NCBI GenBank assembly: GCA_035569495.1
Contig: DATMMX010000011.1
Coordinates: 62,001-126,000 of the forward strand
Reading direction: 5' to 3'
Source of the DNA: DASRDZ01 sp035569495
Lineage (GTDB): Bacteria > Chloroflexota > Dormibacteria > Aeolococcales > Aeolococcaceae
DNA length: 64,000 nt
Shown: piece after piece, positions 9,175 through 18,025 of the stretch
Layout of the letters: each line of letters starts with the position of its first letter
Numbering within the stretch: the stretch's first letter is position 1
Position numbers and translations under genes: made by a program
The notes under the pieces: generated by a model
Databases searched by the model: none
Seen by the model: only the letters and a program-made list of their open reading frames with translations
What the model was told of the DNA's origin: nothing

Positions 9175-9999
9175 TCATCCGGTGTGGGCGGCGCCGGGCT
9201 TGGGGAACTGCCCGGGGCGGCGTCCGGGGCCGGGCGGTCCGGCGAAGGCCTGGGCGATCGCCATCCACTCCTGTGCCGCCTCGCCCTCGACGCGGAGGTC
9301 GGTGTCGGCGAGGTGGCGGCGCTGGGTGGTGACCAGGCAGAACTCCTCGGCGTCACCGCTCACCCGCGCGGGCGCGTCCTCCGGGCCCCACGTCCACGTC
9401 TCGCCGCCGGGCGCGCGCAGCTCGACACGCACCTCCTGCTCGGGCAGCGGGCGGCCGTGCTGTGCGTAGTTGAAGGCGCGCGCCCGCACCGCGATGTGGG
9501 CAATGTGCCTGAGGCGCGGCGTCGGCTGGCGCTTGACGTGCAGCGCGTCGGCGACGTCCTGGCCGTGGATCCACGTCTCCATGAGGCGGGCGCTGAGGAA
9601 GGAGACGGCGCTCATGGGCGGGCCGTACCAGGGGATGCGCGCCTTGGGGTCGACGAACCGGGCGCTGTCGAGCAGCTCGGCGCGGCGCTCGCGCCAGAGG
9701 GCGAGCAGCTCGGCGGGGGCCAGAGCGCGCCCCTCCTCCACCGTGCGCGCCATCCAGCCCTCGGGGTCGGCGAGCAGCCCGGCCAGCCCGGCGTTGAAGC
9801 CCTCGGGGTCGCTGAGCGCCCGCACCGCCTCGCGGTCGAAGAAGGCGAGGTGGCCCACCTGGTCGCGCACCGCCCAGCCCTCCGCGGGCGTCGGCGTCTC
9901 CCATGCCGCCGCGTCGAGCGGGGCGACGATGCGGTCGAGGTCGTCGTGCTCGGCGGCGAGGTCGGCGAGGATCGAGGCGAAGAGGTCGGGCCCGCTCAC
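9175..9999 (-). CDS. DinB-like metal-binding protein (TIGR03084-type)
   Basis: A 274-residue protein of the maleylpyruvate-isomerase/DinB-like fold. The N-terminal motif EGWAVRDQVGHLAFFD supplies one His ligand and ARLMETWIHGQDVADAL supplies the second His and Asp. The C-terminal half (VELRAPGGETWTWG) resembles the small SCP2-like domain often fused to this family. Substrate and role are unknown. It follows the subtilase gene by 30 bp on the same strand and may be the last gene of the kor-GH1-subtilase series. The start is a GTG with a GATGAT box 6 nt before it. Confidence 0.8.
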   Translation of the reverse strand: MSGPDLFASILADLAAEHDDLDRIVAPLDAAAWETPTPAEGWAVRDQVGHLAFFDREAVRALSDPEGFNAGLAGLLADPEGWMARTVEEGRALAPAELLALWRERRAELLDSARFVDPKARIPWYGPPMSAVSFLSARLMETWIHGQDVADALHVKRQPTPRLRHIAHIAVRARAFNYAQHGRPLPEQEVRVELRAPGGETWTWGPEDAPARVSGDAEEFCLVTTQRRHLADTDLRVEGEAAQEWMAIAQAFAGPPGPGRRPGQFPKPGAAHTG

Positions 10000-10029
10000 C
10001 CGCGCATCATCGCAGGCGGCCGCGGGCGA

Positions 10030-11511
10030 TCACGGGCCGCCGCCGCGGGCGCGGCGCATGCGCACCGCCCACGTTGCCGCGGGTGCGCCGAGGACGATCA
10101 ACACCGCCAGGCCGGCAAGCAGCAGCGGGCTGGGGCTGGAGGGCGGGCTGCCGCCGCCGCCACCGCGGCCGGAGATGGCGATGGCCACCGGTGGCGTGGT
10201 GTCGGCCACCGACGTGTGCGACGGCGTCGAGGTCGGCGCCGCGGTGGGAGTGGCCTGGGCGACGGCCAGCGCGGTCGAGTGCGGCGCTGCGGTGGGAGCG
10301 CTGCCGCGTGGCGTCGCGGTGTGCGCCGGCGTGGGGCCGCTGCCGTGCGTGCCTCCGGATTCGCCGCCGGGCCGGATGGGTGTCCCGGCGGGGCCGCCGC
10401 ACGTCGTCGAGGGCGCGACCCCGAGCGCCGCCGCGGCGTCGAGCTCCTTGACCGTGCCGCTGGTGCCGCCGCCGTTGCGCGACGTGGCGCTGCTGACCAG
10501 GCGCTGCATCGCCGTCTGGTTGTCCATGCCCTTGGCCATCAACAGGGCCAGGGTGCCGGCGACGTGGGGTGCGGCGAAGCTGGTCCCCTCGTTGCTCAGC
10601 GAGTAGGCGTTCTCCGAGTCCGGGCCGGTCCCGACCCGCAGGTACGTCGACACGATGTACGGCCCCACGCCGTCGGGTCCGGCGGGCTGGGTGCTGTTGA
10701 GGTCGTCGCCTCCTGGTGCGTAGAGCTGCACCTTGCTGGCACTGGCGCCGAGCCGTGAGGTGTTGGAGTAGTAGGCGACCTCGCCGGCCGGCCCCAGCGC
10801 GCCGACCACCAGCGCGGTGTTGCCCACCTGGTACTCGTTGCCCGCCGGGCTGGAGTTGTTGCCTGCGGCCACGGCCACGGCGACACCCTTGCCGTATGCG
10901 TACTGGATGGCCCCGGGGATGCTGCTGCCACCCGTCGCCTGGAGGACGAGCGGCACCTCAGGACCGATGCTCAAGTTGATCACCTTGACGCCGGGATAGT
11001 CGGCGGCATAGCGGATGCCGGCGGCGACGTCGCTGTCGGACCCGGTGGCGTTGCCGGTGTTGGGGTCCTGCTTGAGCACCTTGACCACCAGCACCTTGGC
11101 GTCCGGCGCGACCGAGGCGATGCCGTTCTTGTTGTCGGTCAGTGCGCCCATGATCCCGGCGGTCTCGCTGCCGTGGCCGTTGTCGTCCTCGACTGCGGCG
11201 GCGTCGCCGGTGGCGCTGCTCTGCGAGCCGTCGCCGTTGAGGAATGCGGCGCCGGCGATCAGCTTGCCCTGGAGGTCGACGTTCTCCATGTTGGCGCCGC
11301 TGTCGACGTCGGCGATGGTCACGCCCGCTCCAGTCGACGCGCACCAGGCGGCGGGGGCGTTGATGCTCGCCACCGCCCCTGTGAGTCCCCACTGCTCCTG
11401 ATAGACGAAGAACCAGTCCGACGGTGAGGAGGTCGCCGCCAGCGCGGGCACCGGCACCACCAGGGCGAGAGCGGCCGCCACGCAGGCGAGGGAGATCGCC
11501 GTTCGCTTCAC
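10030..11511 (-). CDS. Membrane-anchored subtilisin-like serine protease (S8, mycosin-like)
   Basis: A 493-residue exported protease. A signal peptide (about 1-26, ending PALAA) is followed by the S8 domain with the triad Asp in IADVDSGAN, His in DNGHGSETAG and Ser in EGTSFAAPHVAG, and by the oxyanion region AVAVAAGNN. A long Pro/Thr/Ala-rich stalk leads to a C-terminal helix (LLLAGLAVLIVLG) and a basic tail, so the domain faces outward. This layout is that of mycosins, but no type VII secretion genes are nearby. The catalytic Asp motif is DVDSG rather than the usual D-T-G. The start is a GTG; an overlapping ATG is immediately followed by a stop. Confidence 0.88.
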   Translation of the reverse strand: MKRTAISLACVAAALALVVPVPALAATSSPSDWFFVYQEQWGLTGAVASINAPAAWCASTGAGVTIADVDSGANMENVDLQGKLIAGAAFLNGDGSQSSATGDAAAVEDDNGHGSETAGIMGALTDNKNGIASVAPDAKVLVVKVLKQDPNTGNATGSDSDVAAGIRYAADYPGVKVINLSIGPEVPLVLQATGGSSIPGAIQYAYGKGVAVAVAAGNNSSPAGNEYQVGNTALVVGALGPAGEVAYYSNTSRLGASASKVQLYAPGGDDLNSTQPAGPDGVGPYIVSTYLRVGTGPDSENAYSLSNEGTSFAAPHVAGTLALLMAKGMDNQTAMQRLVSSATSRNGGGTSGTVKELDAAAALGVAPSTTCGGPAGTPIRPGGESGGTHGSGPTPAHTATPRGSAPTAAPHSTALAVAQATPTAAPTSTPSHTSVADTTPPVAIAISGRGGGGGSPPSSPSPLLLAGLAVLIVLGAPAATWAVRMRRARGGGP

Positions 11512-11536
11512 ATACCGTGTGACGACCGCGCCGCGC

Positions 11537-12850
11537 TCAACCTTGCGTGCGCAGGTGCGCGGGAATGGCGTGATTGCGGCAGATCTCCGCGTAGACGGCG
11601 GCGCTCGGCTTGGCGCAGCGCCGCAGGGTGACGGGCTCGACGGAGGACAGCCCGAAGCGCTGGCTGAAGCCCTCGGCCCATTCGAAGTTGTCCCACGCGG
11701 TCCAGTGCACGTAGCCGCGCACGTCGACGCCATCCGCCATGGCGCGATGCACCGCGGTGAGGTGGTCGACGATGTAGGCGGGACGCAATTCGTCGTGGTC
11801 GTCGGCGACGCCGTTCTCGGTGATCACGATGGGCAGGCCGCCCGATTCGCGCGCGACCAGGTGCAGCGCGTGGCGCAGGCCCTCCGCGTCGATCGCCCAA
11901 CCGAAGCTGCTCAGCGGCCGGTCGGGACGCGGGCGCTGGCGGGCGAACAGCTCACCCGGACGGGCGATGTCGAAGGAGAGCACGTCGTCGCAGTAGTGGT
12001 TGAGGCCGACGTAGTCGAGCGAGCCGGCCAGTCCGGCGATGCGCTGCCCGATCCCGATCGGCGGCTCCAGCCGGCCGCTGCGGCAGATGCGCAGCCACCA
12101 GCGGTTGAACAGGTGATCGGGCAGCGCGGCGACGGCGCGGTCCAGCGGCGACGCCGGGTTGGCGGGGAACAGCCCGCGAACGTGGTGCGCCACCGAGATG
12201 CGCGCCTCACGTCCGTGCGCAGCGGCGACGCGGCGCAGCGCCAGCGTGGCCGCGGCGTGCATGCGCGCCAGGCCGCGCAGCGTCGCAAAGGTGCGCCGCA
12301 GCGACCGCTCGCCGGGCGGCCACTCACCGCGCAGGTGGCCGACGGTGGCAAGCACGACGGGCTCGTTGACGGTGATCCACCAGCGCACACCGGCGCCGAA
12401 AGCCTCGGCGCACGCCGCCGCAAACCGGGCGAAGCGCAGGGGTGCACGCGGCGCGGCAGCGCCACCCGCGTCCGCAAGCCATAGCGGAAAGGTGAAGTGG
12501 TGCAGGGTGACCAGCGGCTCCATGCCCAGCTCGCGACACAAACGCACCACGTCGGCATAGTGGGCCAGTGCCGCAACGTCGAACTCGCCCTCGCGCGGCT
12601 CGACCCGCGACCACTCCACCGAGAAGCGGTGCCCGTTCTGGCCAGCAGCGGCCAATTCACGCAGGTCATCGCGATAGCGCGCGAAGTGGTCGACGGCGAC
12701 GCGCGACGTGGAGCCATCCTTGATGCGCCCCGGCTGCCGCTCCCAGCGCGACCAGTCGTTGACCGTGCCGCCCTCGACCTGGTGCGCCGCCGTGGCGCAG
12801 CCGAACAGGAACCCCTCGGGGAACCTCAGCTCACCAGCGGGCGCCGCCAA
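11537..12850 (-). CDS. Glycoside hydrolase family 1 (beta-glucosidase-like)
   Basis: A 437-residue cytoplasmic retaining glycosidase of the (beta/alpha)8 fold. The acid/base Glu is in WWITVNEPVV, the nucleophile Glu in IVITENGVADD, and the N-terminal FLFGCATAAHQVEGG and C-terminal GYVHWTAWDNFEWAEGF are classic GH1 segments. Substrate is not predictable; beta-glucosides are the commonest. It begins with a probable TTG only 12 bp after the korB stop and lacks a clear Shine-Dalgarno, so translation probably depends on korB. The gene upstream in metabolism (2-oxoacid oxidation) has no obvious link to it. Confidence 0.9.
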   Translation of the reverse strand: MAAPAGELRFPEGFLFGCATAAHQVEGGTVNDWSRWERQPGRIKDGSTSRVAVDHFARYRDDLRELAAAGQNGHRFSVEWSRVEPREGEFDVAALAHYADVVRLCRELGMEPLVTLHHFTFPLWLADAGGAAAPRAPLRFARFAAACAEAFGAGVRWWITVNEPVVLATVGHLRGEWPPGERSLRRTFATLRGLARMHAAATLALRRVAAAHGREARISVAHHVRGLFPANPASPLDRAVAALPDHLFNRWWLRICRSGRLEPPIGIGQRIAGLAGSLDYVGLNHYCDDVLSFDIARPGELFARQRPRPDRPLSSFGWAIDAEGLRHALHLVARESGGLPIVITENGVADDHDELRPAYIVDHLTAVHRAMADGVDVRGYVHWTAWDNFEWAEGFSQRFGLSSVEPVTLRRCAKPSAAVYAEICRNHAIPAHLRTQG

Positions 12851-12862
12851 ATGCGCGAACGG

Positions 12863-13900
12863 CTACGCGAAGGTCTGCATCAGCGAGTCCCACCCGGCGC
12901 GGTCGATGCGCAGGTCGTCCTCGCCCATCTGCACCAGCGGCCTGGTGGCAACGTGCTCACGCGCGAGCAGGTCGGAGGCCTCGGGCTTGACGTAGAGCAG
13001 CCCGGTCACCAGCTCTCCGCGCTCGCGGGCCTCGCGGATGACGCGCACGGCGTCGCCGGCGTCGGTGGCGTCGTAGTCCTCTTCGAGCTTGCGCAGCAGG
13101 ATGTGCGAGCCGTCCTGCAGCTCGACGTCCTGCACGGTACCCGGCTCGTAGTCGATCAGCACCTCCTCGTAGGAGGCGATGAAGTCCGGAGTGTGCAGCA
13201 GGAAGTCGTGCTCCTTGACGTAGGCGTACGACTTGGTCGAGCCCTCGTGGTCGTTGAAGGTGACGCACGGCGAGATGACGTCGAGCACCGCCGTGCCGCG
13301 ATGTGCGAAGGCCGCCTCCAGCAAGGGGACGAGCTGCTTGCCGTCACCGCTGAAGGAGCGGGCCACGAAGGTCGCGCCCAGCTCGATGGCCAGGCCGCAG
13401 ACGTCGATGGTCTCGAACTCGTTGACCTGGCCCTTCTTCATTTTGGAGCCGAGGTCGGCGGTGGCGGAGAACTGGCCCTTGGTCAGCCCGTAGCAGCCGT
13501 TGTCCTCGACCACGTAGGTGCAGTCGAGGTTGCGCCGCACCATGTGGCAGAACTGGCCGAGGCCGATCGAGGCGGTGTCGCCGTCGCCGCTGATGCCCAG
13601 CACCAGCAGGTCGCGGTTGGCCAGCTTGGCGCCGGTGGCCAGCGAGGGCATGCGGCCGTGCACGCCGTTGAACCCGTGGGCGCGGTCGACGAAGTAGGCG
13701 GGCGTCTTCGAGGAGCAGCCGATGCCGCTCATCTTGGCCAGCATGTGCGGCTCGACGCCGAAGTCGTAGAGCGCCTTGATCAGGTTGTTGGTGATCGAGT
13801 TGTGGCCACAACCGGCGCAAAGTGTGGTCGGCGCGCCCTTGTAGATCTCGCGGGTCAGGCCGAGGCGGTTGGTGTTGGGTGCGGGAGTGGCGACAGCCAT
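12863..13900 (-). CDS. korB: 2-oxoglutarate:ferredoxin oxidoreductase, beta subunit
   Basis: The 345-residue thiamine-diphosphate subunit. CAGCGH (Cys28, Cys31) supplies cluster ligands near the start, GIGCSSKTP a third and EDNGCYGLTKGQ the fourth. GISGDGDTASIGLGQF is the ThDP/Mg motif. Together with KorA it decarboxylates 2-oxoglutarate to succinyl-CoA and reduces ferredoxin (or runs in reverse). It starts 4 nt after korA and is certainly co-transcribed. FdxA from the same window is a reasonable acceptor. Confidence 0.94.
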   Translation of the reverse strand: MAVATPAPNTNRLGLTREIYKGAPTTLCAGCGHNSITNNLIKALYDFGVEPHMLAKMSGIGCSSKTPAYFVDRAHGFNGVHGRMPSLATGAKLANRDLLVLGISGDGDTASIGLGQFCHMVRRNLDCTYVVEDNGCYGLTKGQFSATADLGSKMKKGQVNEFETIDVCGLAIELGATFVARSFSGDGKQLVPLLEAAFAHRGTAVLDVISPCVTFNDHEGSTKSYAYVKEHDFLLHTPDFIASYEEVLIDYEPGTVQDVELQDGSHILLRKLEEDYDATDAGDAVRVIREARERGELVTGLLYVKPEASDLLAREHVATRPLVQMGEDDLRIDRAGWDSLMQTFA

Positions 13901-13904
13901 GGCG

Positions 13905-15737
13905 TTATGCGGACCTCTGGACTTTCACCGCGGCGGGACGCTCAGCGTCGAGCACCGGGTCGGTGATGGCGTGGGCGTCGATGGGGACGCCGTTGTAGTG
14001 GCGGATGGAGACCATCTTGTCGATCAGCCGGCCGGACAGCTCCTGGCGGAGCAGCGAGTACATCTGGCCGTCGCGGTTCTGCTCGACCACGTAGACGCGG
14101 TCGTGGCGCTCGATGAACGCCGCCACCTCGGGTGAGAACGGCAGCGCGCGCAGGCGCATGTAGTCGACGTCGACGCCCGCGTCGCGGAGCTGGTCGCGCG
14201 CCTCCAGCACCGCGAAGTGCGAGGAGCCGAAGGCGAGGATCGCGGCCGGGTTGCCCTGCTCGTCGATCACCGGCTCGGGCACCCACTCGCGCGCCGTCTC
14301 GTGCTTGCGCGCAATCCGGTCGAGCACGCGCTGGTAGACCTCGGGGCGCTCACTGTAGCGGGCGTCCTCGTCGTGGCCCGAGCCGCGCGTGAAGAAGCCG
14401 GCCTCGGTGCTGGGCGTCCCGGGCAGGGTGCGCCAGGGGATGCCGTCGCCGTCTGTGTCGCGGTAGCGGCCCCAGGCCTTCACCTTCTCCAGCGCCTCGG
14501 CGTCGAGCACCTTGCCGCGGTCGTAGGCCTTCTCCGGGTAGGGCAGCGGGTCGGCCATCCAGAGGTTCATGCCCAGGTCGAGGTCGGTGAGCACGAACAC
14601 CGGGGTCTGGAAGCGGTCGGCGAGGTCGAACGCCTCCATGGCGAACTCGTAGTTCTCCTCGGTGCTCCCGGGCAGCAGCACGATGTGCCGCGTGTCGCCG
14701 TGGGACAGGGTGTAGGCGAAGGCGACGTCGCCCTGCATGGTGCGCGTGGGCAGGCCGGTCGACGGCCCGACGCGCTGCACGTCGAAGATCACCGCGGGCA
14801 GCTCGGCGTAATAGCCAAGTCCGGCAAATTCTGCCATCAGCGACAGGCCCGGGCCGCTGGTCGAGGTGAACGCCCGCGCCCCCGCCCAGGTGGCGCCGAA
14901 CACCATGCCGATCGCCGCCAGCTCGTCCTCCGCCTGGATGACCACGTAGCGCTTCTCGCCGCTCTCGTGGTCGGTGCGGAAGCGGTCGCAGTAGGCGATG
15001 AAGTTCTCGCAGAGCGACGAGGACGGGGTGATCGGGTACCACGCCGCCACCGTGGCGCCGCCCATCAGCGCGCCCAGAGCCGAGGCCTGGTTGCCCTCCA
15101 TGAGGATGCGCCCGTCGGTGAGGCCGGTCATCCGCTCCAGCCCGTAGGCGTCGCGCTTCTCCAGGTTCTCGGCGGCGTAGTCGTAGCCGACCATCACCGC
15201 CTGCATGTTGGTCTCGACCGCCGCGGGCTTCTTGCGGAACTGATCGAGAAGCGCACTGCGGATGGCCTCGGTCTCGATGCCCAAGAGCTGCGCCAGCACG
15301 CCGACGTAGATCATGTTGGTGAGGTACTTGCGCAGCCCCTCGGCGCTGATCTTCTCTTTTGCGAGCTGGGCGAACGGCACCGCGTAGTAGGTGAGGTCGT
15401 CGCGCGCGGTCGGTCCCGCCACCGGGTACTTGGCTTCGTGGATGACCACGCCGCCGCTCTTCACCCCCGCCACATCGGTGTTCCAGGTGCCGATGTTGAG
15501 CGCCACCAGGATGTCGACCTCGCGGCCGCGGCACTGGTACCCCTGGGGCGACACCCGCACGTCGAACCAGGTGGGCAGCCCCTCGATGTTGGAGGGGAAG
15601 ACGTTCTTCGGCGCGACCGGGATCCCCATGCGGAAGATCGCCTTGGTCAGCACCAGGTTGGAGGACTGGCTCCCCGAGCCGTTGACGGTGGCGGCCTGGA
15701 TGGTGAGGTCGTTCACCACCCGGGTTGGGATGGACAT
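13905..15737 (-). CDS. korA: 2-oxoglutarate:ferredoxin oxidoreductase, alpha subunit (gamma-alpha fusion)
   Basis: A 610-residue protein in which an N-terminal gamma domain (about 1-190, GSGSQSSNLVLTKAIFRMGI) is fused to the alpha domain (from about 205), as in mycobacterial KorA. The alpha part shows AWYPITPSSSLCEN, the pyrimidine-binding motif of this family, and ATWAGARAFTSTSGPGLSLM. The preferred start is the ATG at 15737 (MSIPTRVV); longer frames upstream have no support. A candidate promoter is at 15959-15987. The enzyme competes with nitrogen assimilation for 2-oxoglutarate. Confidence 0.94.
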   Translation of the reverse strand: MSIPTRVVNDLTIQAATVNGSGSQSSNLVLTKAIFRMGIPVAPKNVFPSNIEGLPTWFDVRVSPQGYQCRGREVDILVALNIGTWNTDVAGVKSGGVVIHEAKYPVAGPTARDDLTYYAVPFAQLAKEKISAEGLRKYLTNMIYVGVLAQLLGIETEAIRSALLDQFRKKPAAVETNMQAVMVGYDYAAENLEKRDAYGLERMTGLTDGRILMEGNQASALGALMGGATVAAWYPITPSSSLCENFIAYCDRFRTDHESGEKRYVVIQAEDELAAIGMVFGATWAGARAFTSTSGPGLSLMAEFAGLGYYAELPAVIFDVQRVGPSTGLPTRTMQGDVAFAYTLSHGDTRHIVLLPGSTEENYEFAMEAFDLADRFQTPVFVLTDLDLGMNLWMADPLPYPEKAYDRGKVLDAEALEKVKAWGRYRDTDGDGIPWRTLPGTPSTEAGFFTRGSGHDEDARYSERPEVYQRVLDRIARKHETAREWVPEPVIDEQGNPAAILAFGSSHFAVLEARDQLRDAGVDVDYMRLRALPFSPEVAAFIERHDRVYVVEQNRDGQMYSLLRQELSGRLIDKMVSIRHYNGVPIDAHAITDPVLDAERPAAVKVQRSA

Positions 15738-15958
15738 GGGCTGGCGGTTCTCCCCCAGGCCGGCGGCGCGCGGACGGGCGCCCGAGATTCGCAGGTGCGG
15801 AGCGGCCGTGGCACGGGCCGGCTGCGAACGGGTGCCGTCCGAGCCCGGAAGCGGCCCGGATGGCGTGATTCTGAGAGGCAGTCTACGCGCTTCCCGAACC
15901 GACTCCGCGGATCGGGCCGAGCGGACGTTCGCCACCTCCCACGACGTCCGGCCGCCCA

Positions 15959-15987
15959 AGCTTGAGTTTCCCGATTGATTTAGTCAA
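15959..15987 (-). promoter_or_regulatory. Candidate korAB promoter in the korA-sigma gap
   Basis: On the minus strand, TTGACT (15982-15987) and CAAGCT (15959-15964) are separated by 17 bp. The -35 lies in the only AT-rich patch of the 447-bp gap 15738-16184, where TTGA and TCAA form a short inverted repeat. The -10 match is weak and the leader would be about 215 nt. I see nothing else recognisable in this gap. Confidence 0.4.
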
Positions 15988-16184
15988 CAATCTAGCGCGC
16001 CCGCCCCCACGGAGACAACCCCGTCGCCCAGGTCGCAGGCACGCCGGGGTGCGCGAGAAACGGCGAGGGACTCGACAGTCATCGACCAGTAGGTCAGTAC
16101 CAAAGGTCGCGACGCGAGCTTGTAGGCGCACTGCGAGCCGCACACTTACACTTCGATTCCCGGTGCGCAGCCGCCGGTTATTCG

Positions 16185-16739
16185 ATGACGGACACACCTC
16201 TTTACCGACCCGGCTCCGACGAGGACTTCAACCGCCTCTATCGAGACTCGCACGCACGGATTCTGCGCACCCTGGTGGCGGTGCTCGGCGACGTCGGCGC
16301 CGCCGAGGACTGTGTTCAGGATGCGTTCATCAAGGCCTACAAGGCCTGGCCGCGCTGGCAGCCCGACGCCCCCGCCGAGGCCTGGCTGCACCGCATCGCC
16401 ATCCGGGTGGCGATCTCCCACCGCCGCCGCGAGAAGCTGCGCGAGACCGGCTCGCTGATCCTCCACCTCGGCCGCGGCGGCGCCGACCCCGCCGAGGAGC
16501 TGGCCGCCCACGACCTGCTCGCCGCGCTGCGCCGCCTGCCCCCCGACCAGGCCGCGGCGGTGGTGCTGCGCCACCACCACGGCTACAGCAACCGCGAGAT
16601 CGCCGCCGCCCTGGGCGCGCCGGAGAGCACGGTGGCCGCCCGCCTGGCCGCCGCCAAGCGCAAGCTGCGCGACGACCTGGGCGTCGCCATGCCCCTCGCC
16701 GAGCTCGACGCCACACCGATTTCGGGGGCGAGTCGTTAG
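16185..16739 (+). CDS. RNA polymerase ECF sigma factor
   Basis: A 184-residue sigma-70-family factor. Region 2 spans about 15-82 (VGAAEDCVQDAFIKAYKAW, the -10 contact region) and region 4 about 115-165 (LRRLPPDQAAAVVLRHHHGY then NREIAAALGAPESTVAARLA, the -35 helix-turn-helix). Region 3 is lacking, as in ECF factors. The gene 54 bp downstream encodes a one-helix membrane protein that may act as its anti-sigma factor. Stimulus and target promoters are unknown. Confidence 0.92.
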   Translation: MTDTPLYRPGSDEDFNRLYRDSHARILRTLVAVLGDVGAAEDCVQDAFIKAYKAWPRWQPDAPAEAWLHRIAIRVAISHRRREKLRETGSLILHLGRGGADPAEELAAHDLLAALRRLPPDQAAAVVLRHHHGYSNREIAAALGAPESTVAARLAAAKRKLRDDLGVAMPLAELDATPISGASR

Positions 16740-16793
16740 TTCGAGCCCGCCGTGCGTTCTCCATGCAGACGGATCATCACCGCGTGTGAGGAC

Positions 16794-17438
16794 ATGGGCG
16801 ACAACTTCGACCGCTGGCTGGAGGACGAGCTGGGCAAGCGCCTGGATTCGATCGACCCCGGCTATGTCGCGCCCCGCTACCTCGCCAGTGGCCGCCGCGG
16901 ATCGCATCGCGGACGCGTCGGCTTCCTCGCCGGACTGCCCCTGCCCGCGCTGCTGACCACCAAGGTCGCCGCGGCAAGCATGGTGGTGCTCGCCGCCACC
17001 GGCACCGGGGTGGCCGTCAAGACCGTCACCACCGGTACGGCCAACCCGCTGGTCTGGGGCCAGCAGGTCAAGACCCAGGTCGACAAGTGCAAGGACGCGC
17101 TGCCCGCCGGCCAGCACGGCATCGGCGAGTGCGTCAGCACCTTCGCCACGCAGCACGGCTCGTCGACCAGCAGCAGCGCCAGCTCGCACAGCGACTCGAG
17201 CCGTGACTCGAGCAGCAGCACCACCACCGGCAACGGAAACGGGAACGGGGGCGACAACAACGGCAAGGCCAAGGGCAAGCCCACGGCGCAGCCGACACCC
17301 CAGGGGCAGAGCGACACCCATCCGACACCCCAGGGCCAGAGCAGCAGCCACCCCACGCCTCCCCCGCACCCCACGCCTCACCTCGGGAGCCCCAGCACGG
17401 GTGGCAACGCAGCGGCCACGGGAGCAACAACGCCGTGA
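16794..17438 (+). CDS. Membrane protein paired with the ECF sigma factor (candidate anti-sigma)
   Basis: A 214-residue protein of unrecognised family. The N-terminal 45 residues are charged and probably cytoplasmic (DRWLEDELGKRLDSIDPGY), then comes one helix at about 56-80 (KVAAASMVVLAATGTGVAV). A Cys-containing region (VDKCKDALPAGQHGIGEC) and a low-complexity Ser, Gly/Asn and Pro/Thr tail follow outside. The tail includes two 30-bp copies encoding PTPQGQS. Position after the sigma gene and topology fit an anti-sigma role, but no zinc-binding HxxxCxxC anti-sigma motif is visible. The ATG choice is moderately certain. Confidence 0.62.
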   Translation: MGDNFDRWLEDELGKRLDSIDPGYVAPRYLASGRRGSHRGRVGFLAGLPLPALLTTKVAAASMVVLAATGTGVAVKTVTTGTANPLVWGQQVKTQVDKCKDALPAGQHGIGECVSTFATQHGSSTSSSASSHSDSSRDSSSSTTTGNGNGNGGDNNGKAKGKPTAQPTPQGQSDTHPTPQGQSSSHPTPPPHPTPHLGSPSTGGNAAATGATTP

Positions 17439-17703
17439 CCGCCGCACGGCCGCGGGCGAGAGGGGCGCGCAGCGACGACTGACCTGAGGGATGCACGCGG
17501 CTGCCCCTGCCGTGCATTCCAACGGAAGGTCGCCGTCTGCTCGCCCTTCTCGCCCGTGCTCCCGCCCTCGATTGGTCAGATGATGTCGCGCCGCGCGGTC
17601 ACGCCGGCCGCTGCGGCGACCAGCAGCGCGAGTCTCGGCAACGGCCTCATGGGACCCCGGGCACGACCCTGCAACGCCGCTCGGCAAGCGCCGTTCGGGC
17701 CGC

Positions 17704-17709
17704 TACGCT
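17704..17709 (+). promoter_or_regulatory. -10 element for the gene at 17720
   Basis: TACGCT, 10 nt before the ATG, with no Shine-Dalgarno. The 281 bp between 17439 and 17719 otherwise show nothing recognisable. Confidence 0.45.
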
Positions 17710-17719
17710 CGCACTCGTC

Positions 17720-17995
17720 ATGATGTCTGCCCTCCACGGACACACCGAGTACGCGATCGTCGCCCTGGTCGGGTGGATCATCCTCTACCTGGTCTACAAG
17801 TTCGCCTGGCGGCGCGACTTCGGGCTGCCGGTGCGCCGCCGCCTGCTCGCCCGCCGCCTCGTCGTCGAGCGCGACCAGGTCGCCTTCGTCCCCTTCTGGT
17901 GGACCGACCTGCAGGTGCAGCGCGCGGTCAACGGCTACTGGAAGCGCACCCTCAAGCGCAGCTTCGAGAAGCCGTTGCTCTCGCGGGAGATGTAG
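17720..17995 (+). CDS. Small membrane protein, function unknown
   Basis: A 91-residue protein with one N-terminal helix (about 11-28, AIVALVGWIILYLVYKF) followed by a basic, Trp-rich cytoplasmic part (VAFVPFWWTDLQVQRAVNGYW). I do not recognise the family. It probably starts leaderless at this ATG or the adjacent one at 17723. The CoxG-like gene follows 30 bp later with its own -10 box, so the two need not be one operon. Confidence 0.6.
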   Translation: MMSALHGHTEYAIVALVGWIILYLVYKFAWRRDFGLPVRRRLLARRLVVERDQVAFVPFWWTDLQVQRAVNGYWKRTLKRSFEKPLLSREM

Positions 17996-18010
17996 CCCGC
18001 CCCCCGTCCG

Positions 18011-18016
18011 TATCAT
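18011..18016 (+). promoter_or_regulatory. -10 element for the CoxG-like gene
   Basis: TATCAT, 9 nt before the ATG at 18026; no Shine-Dalgarno intervenes except a G-run. Confidence 0.45.
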
Positions 18017-18025
18017 GCTGCGGGG

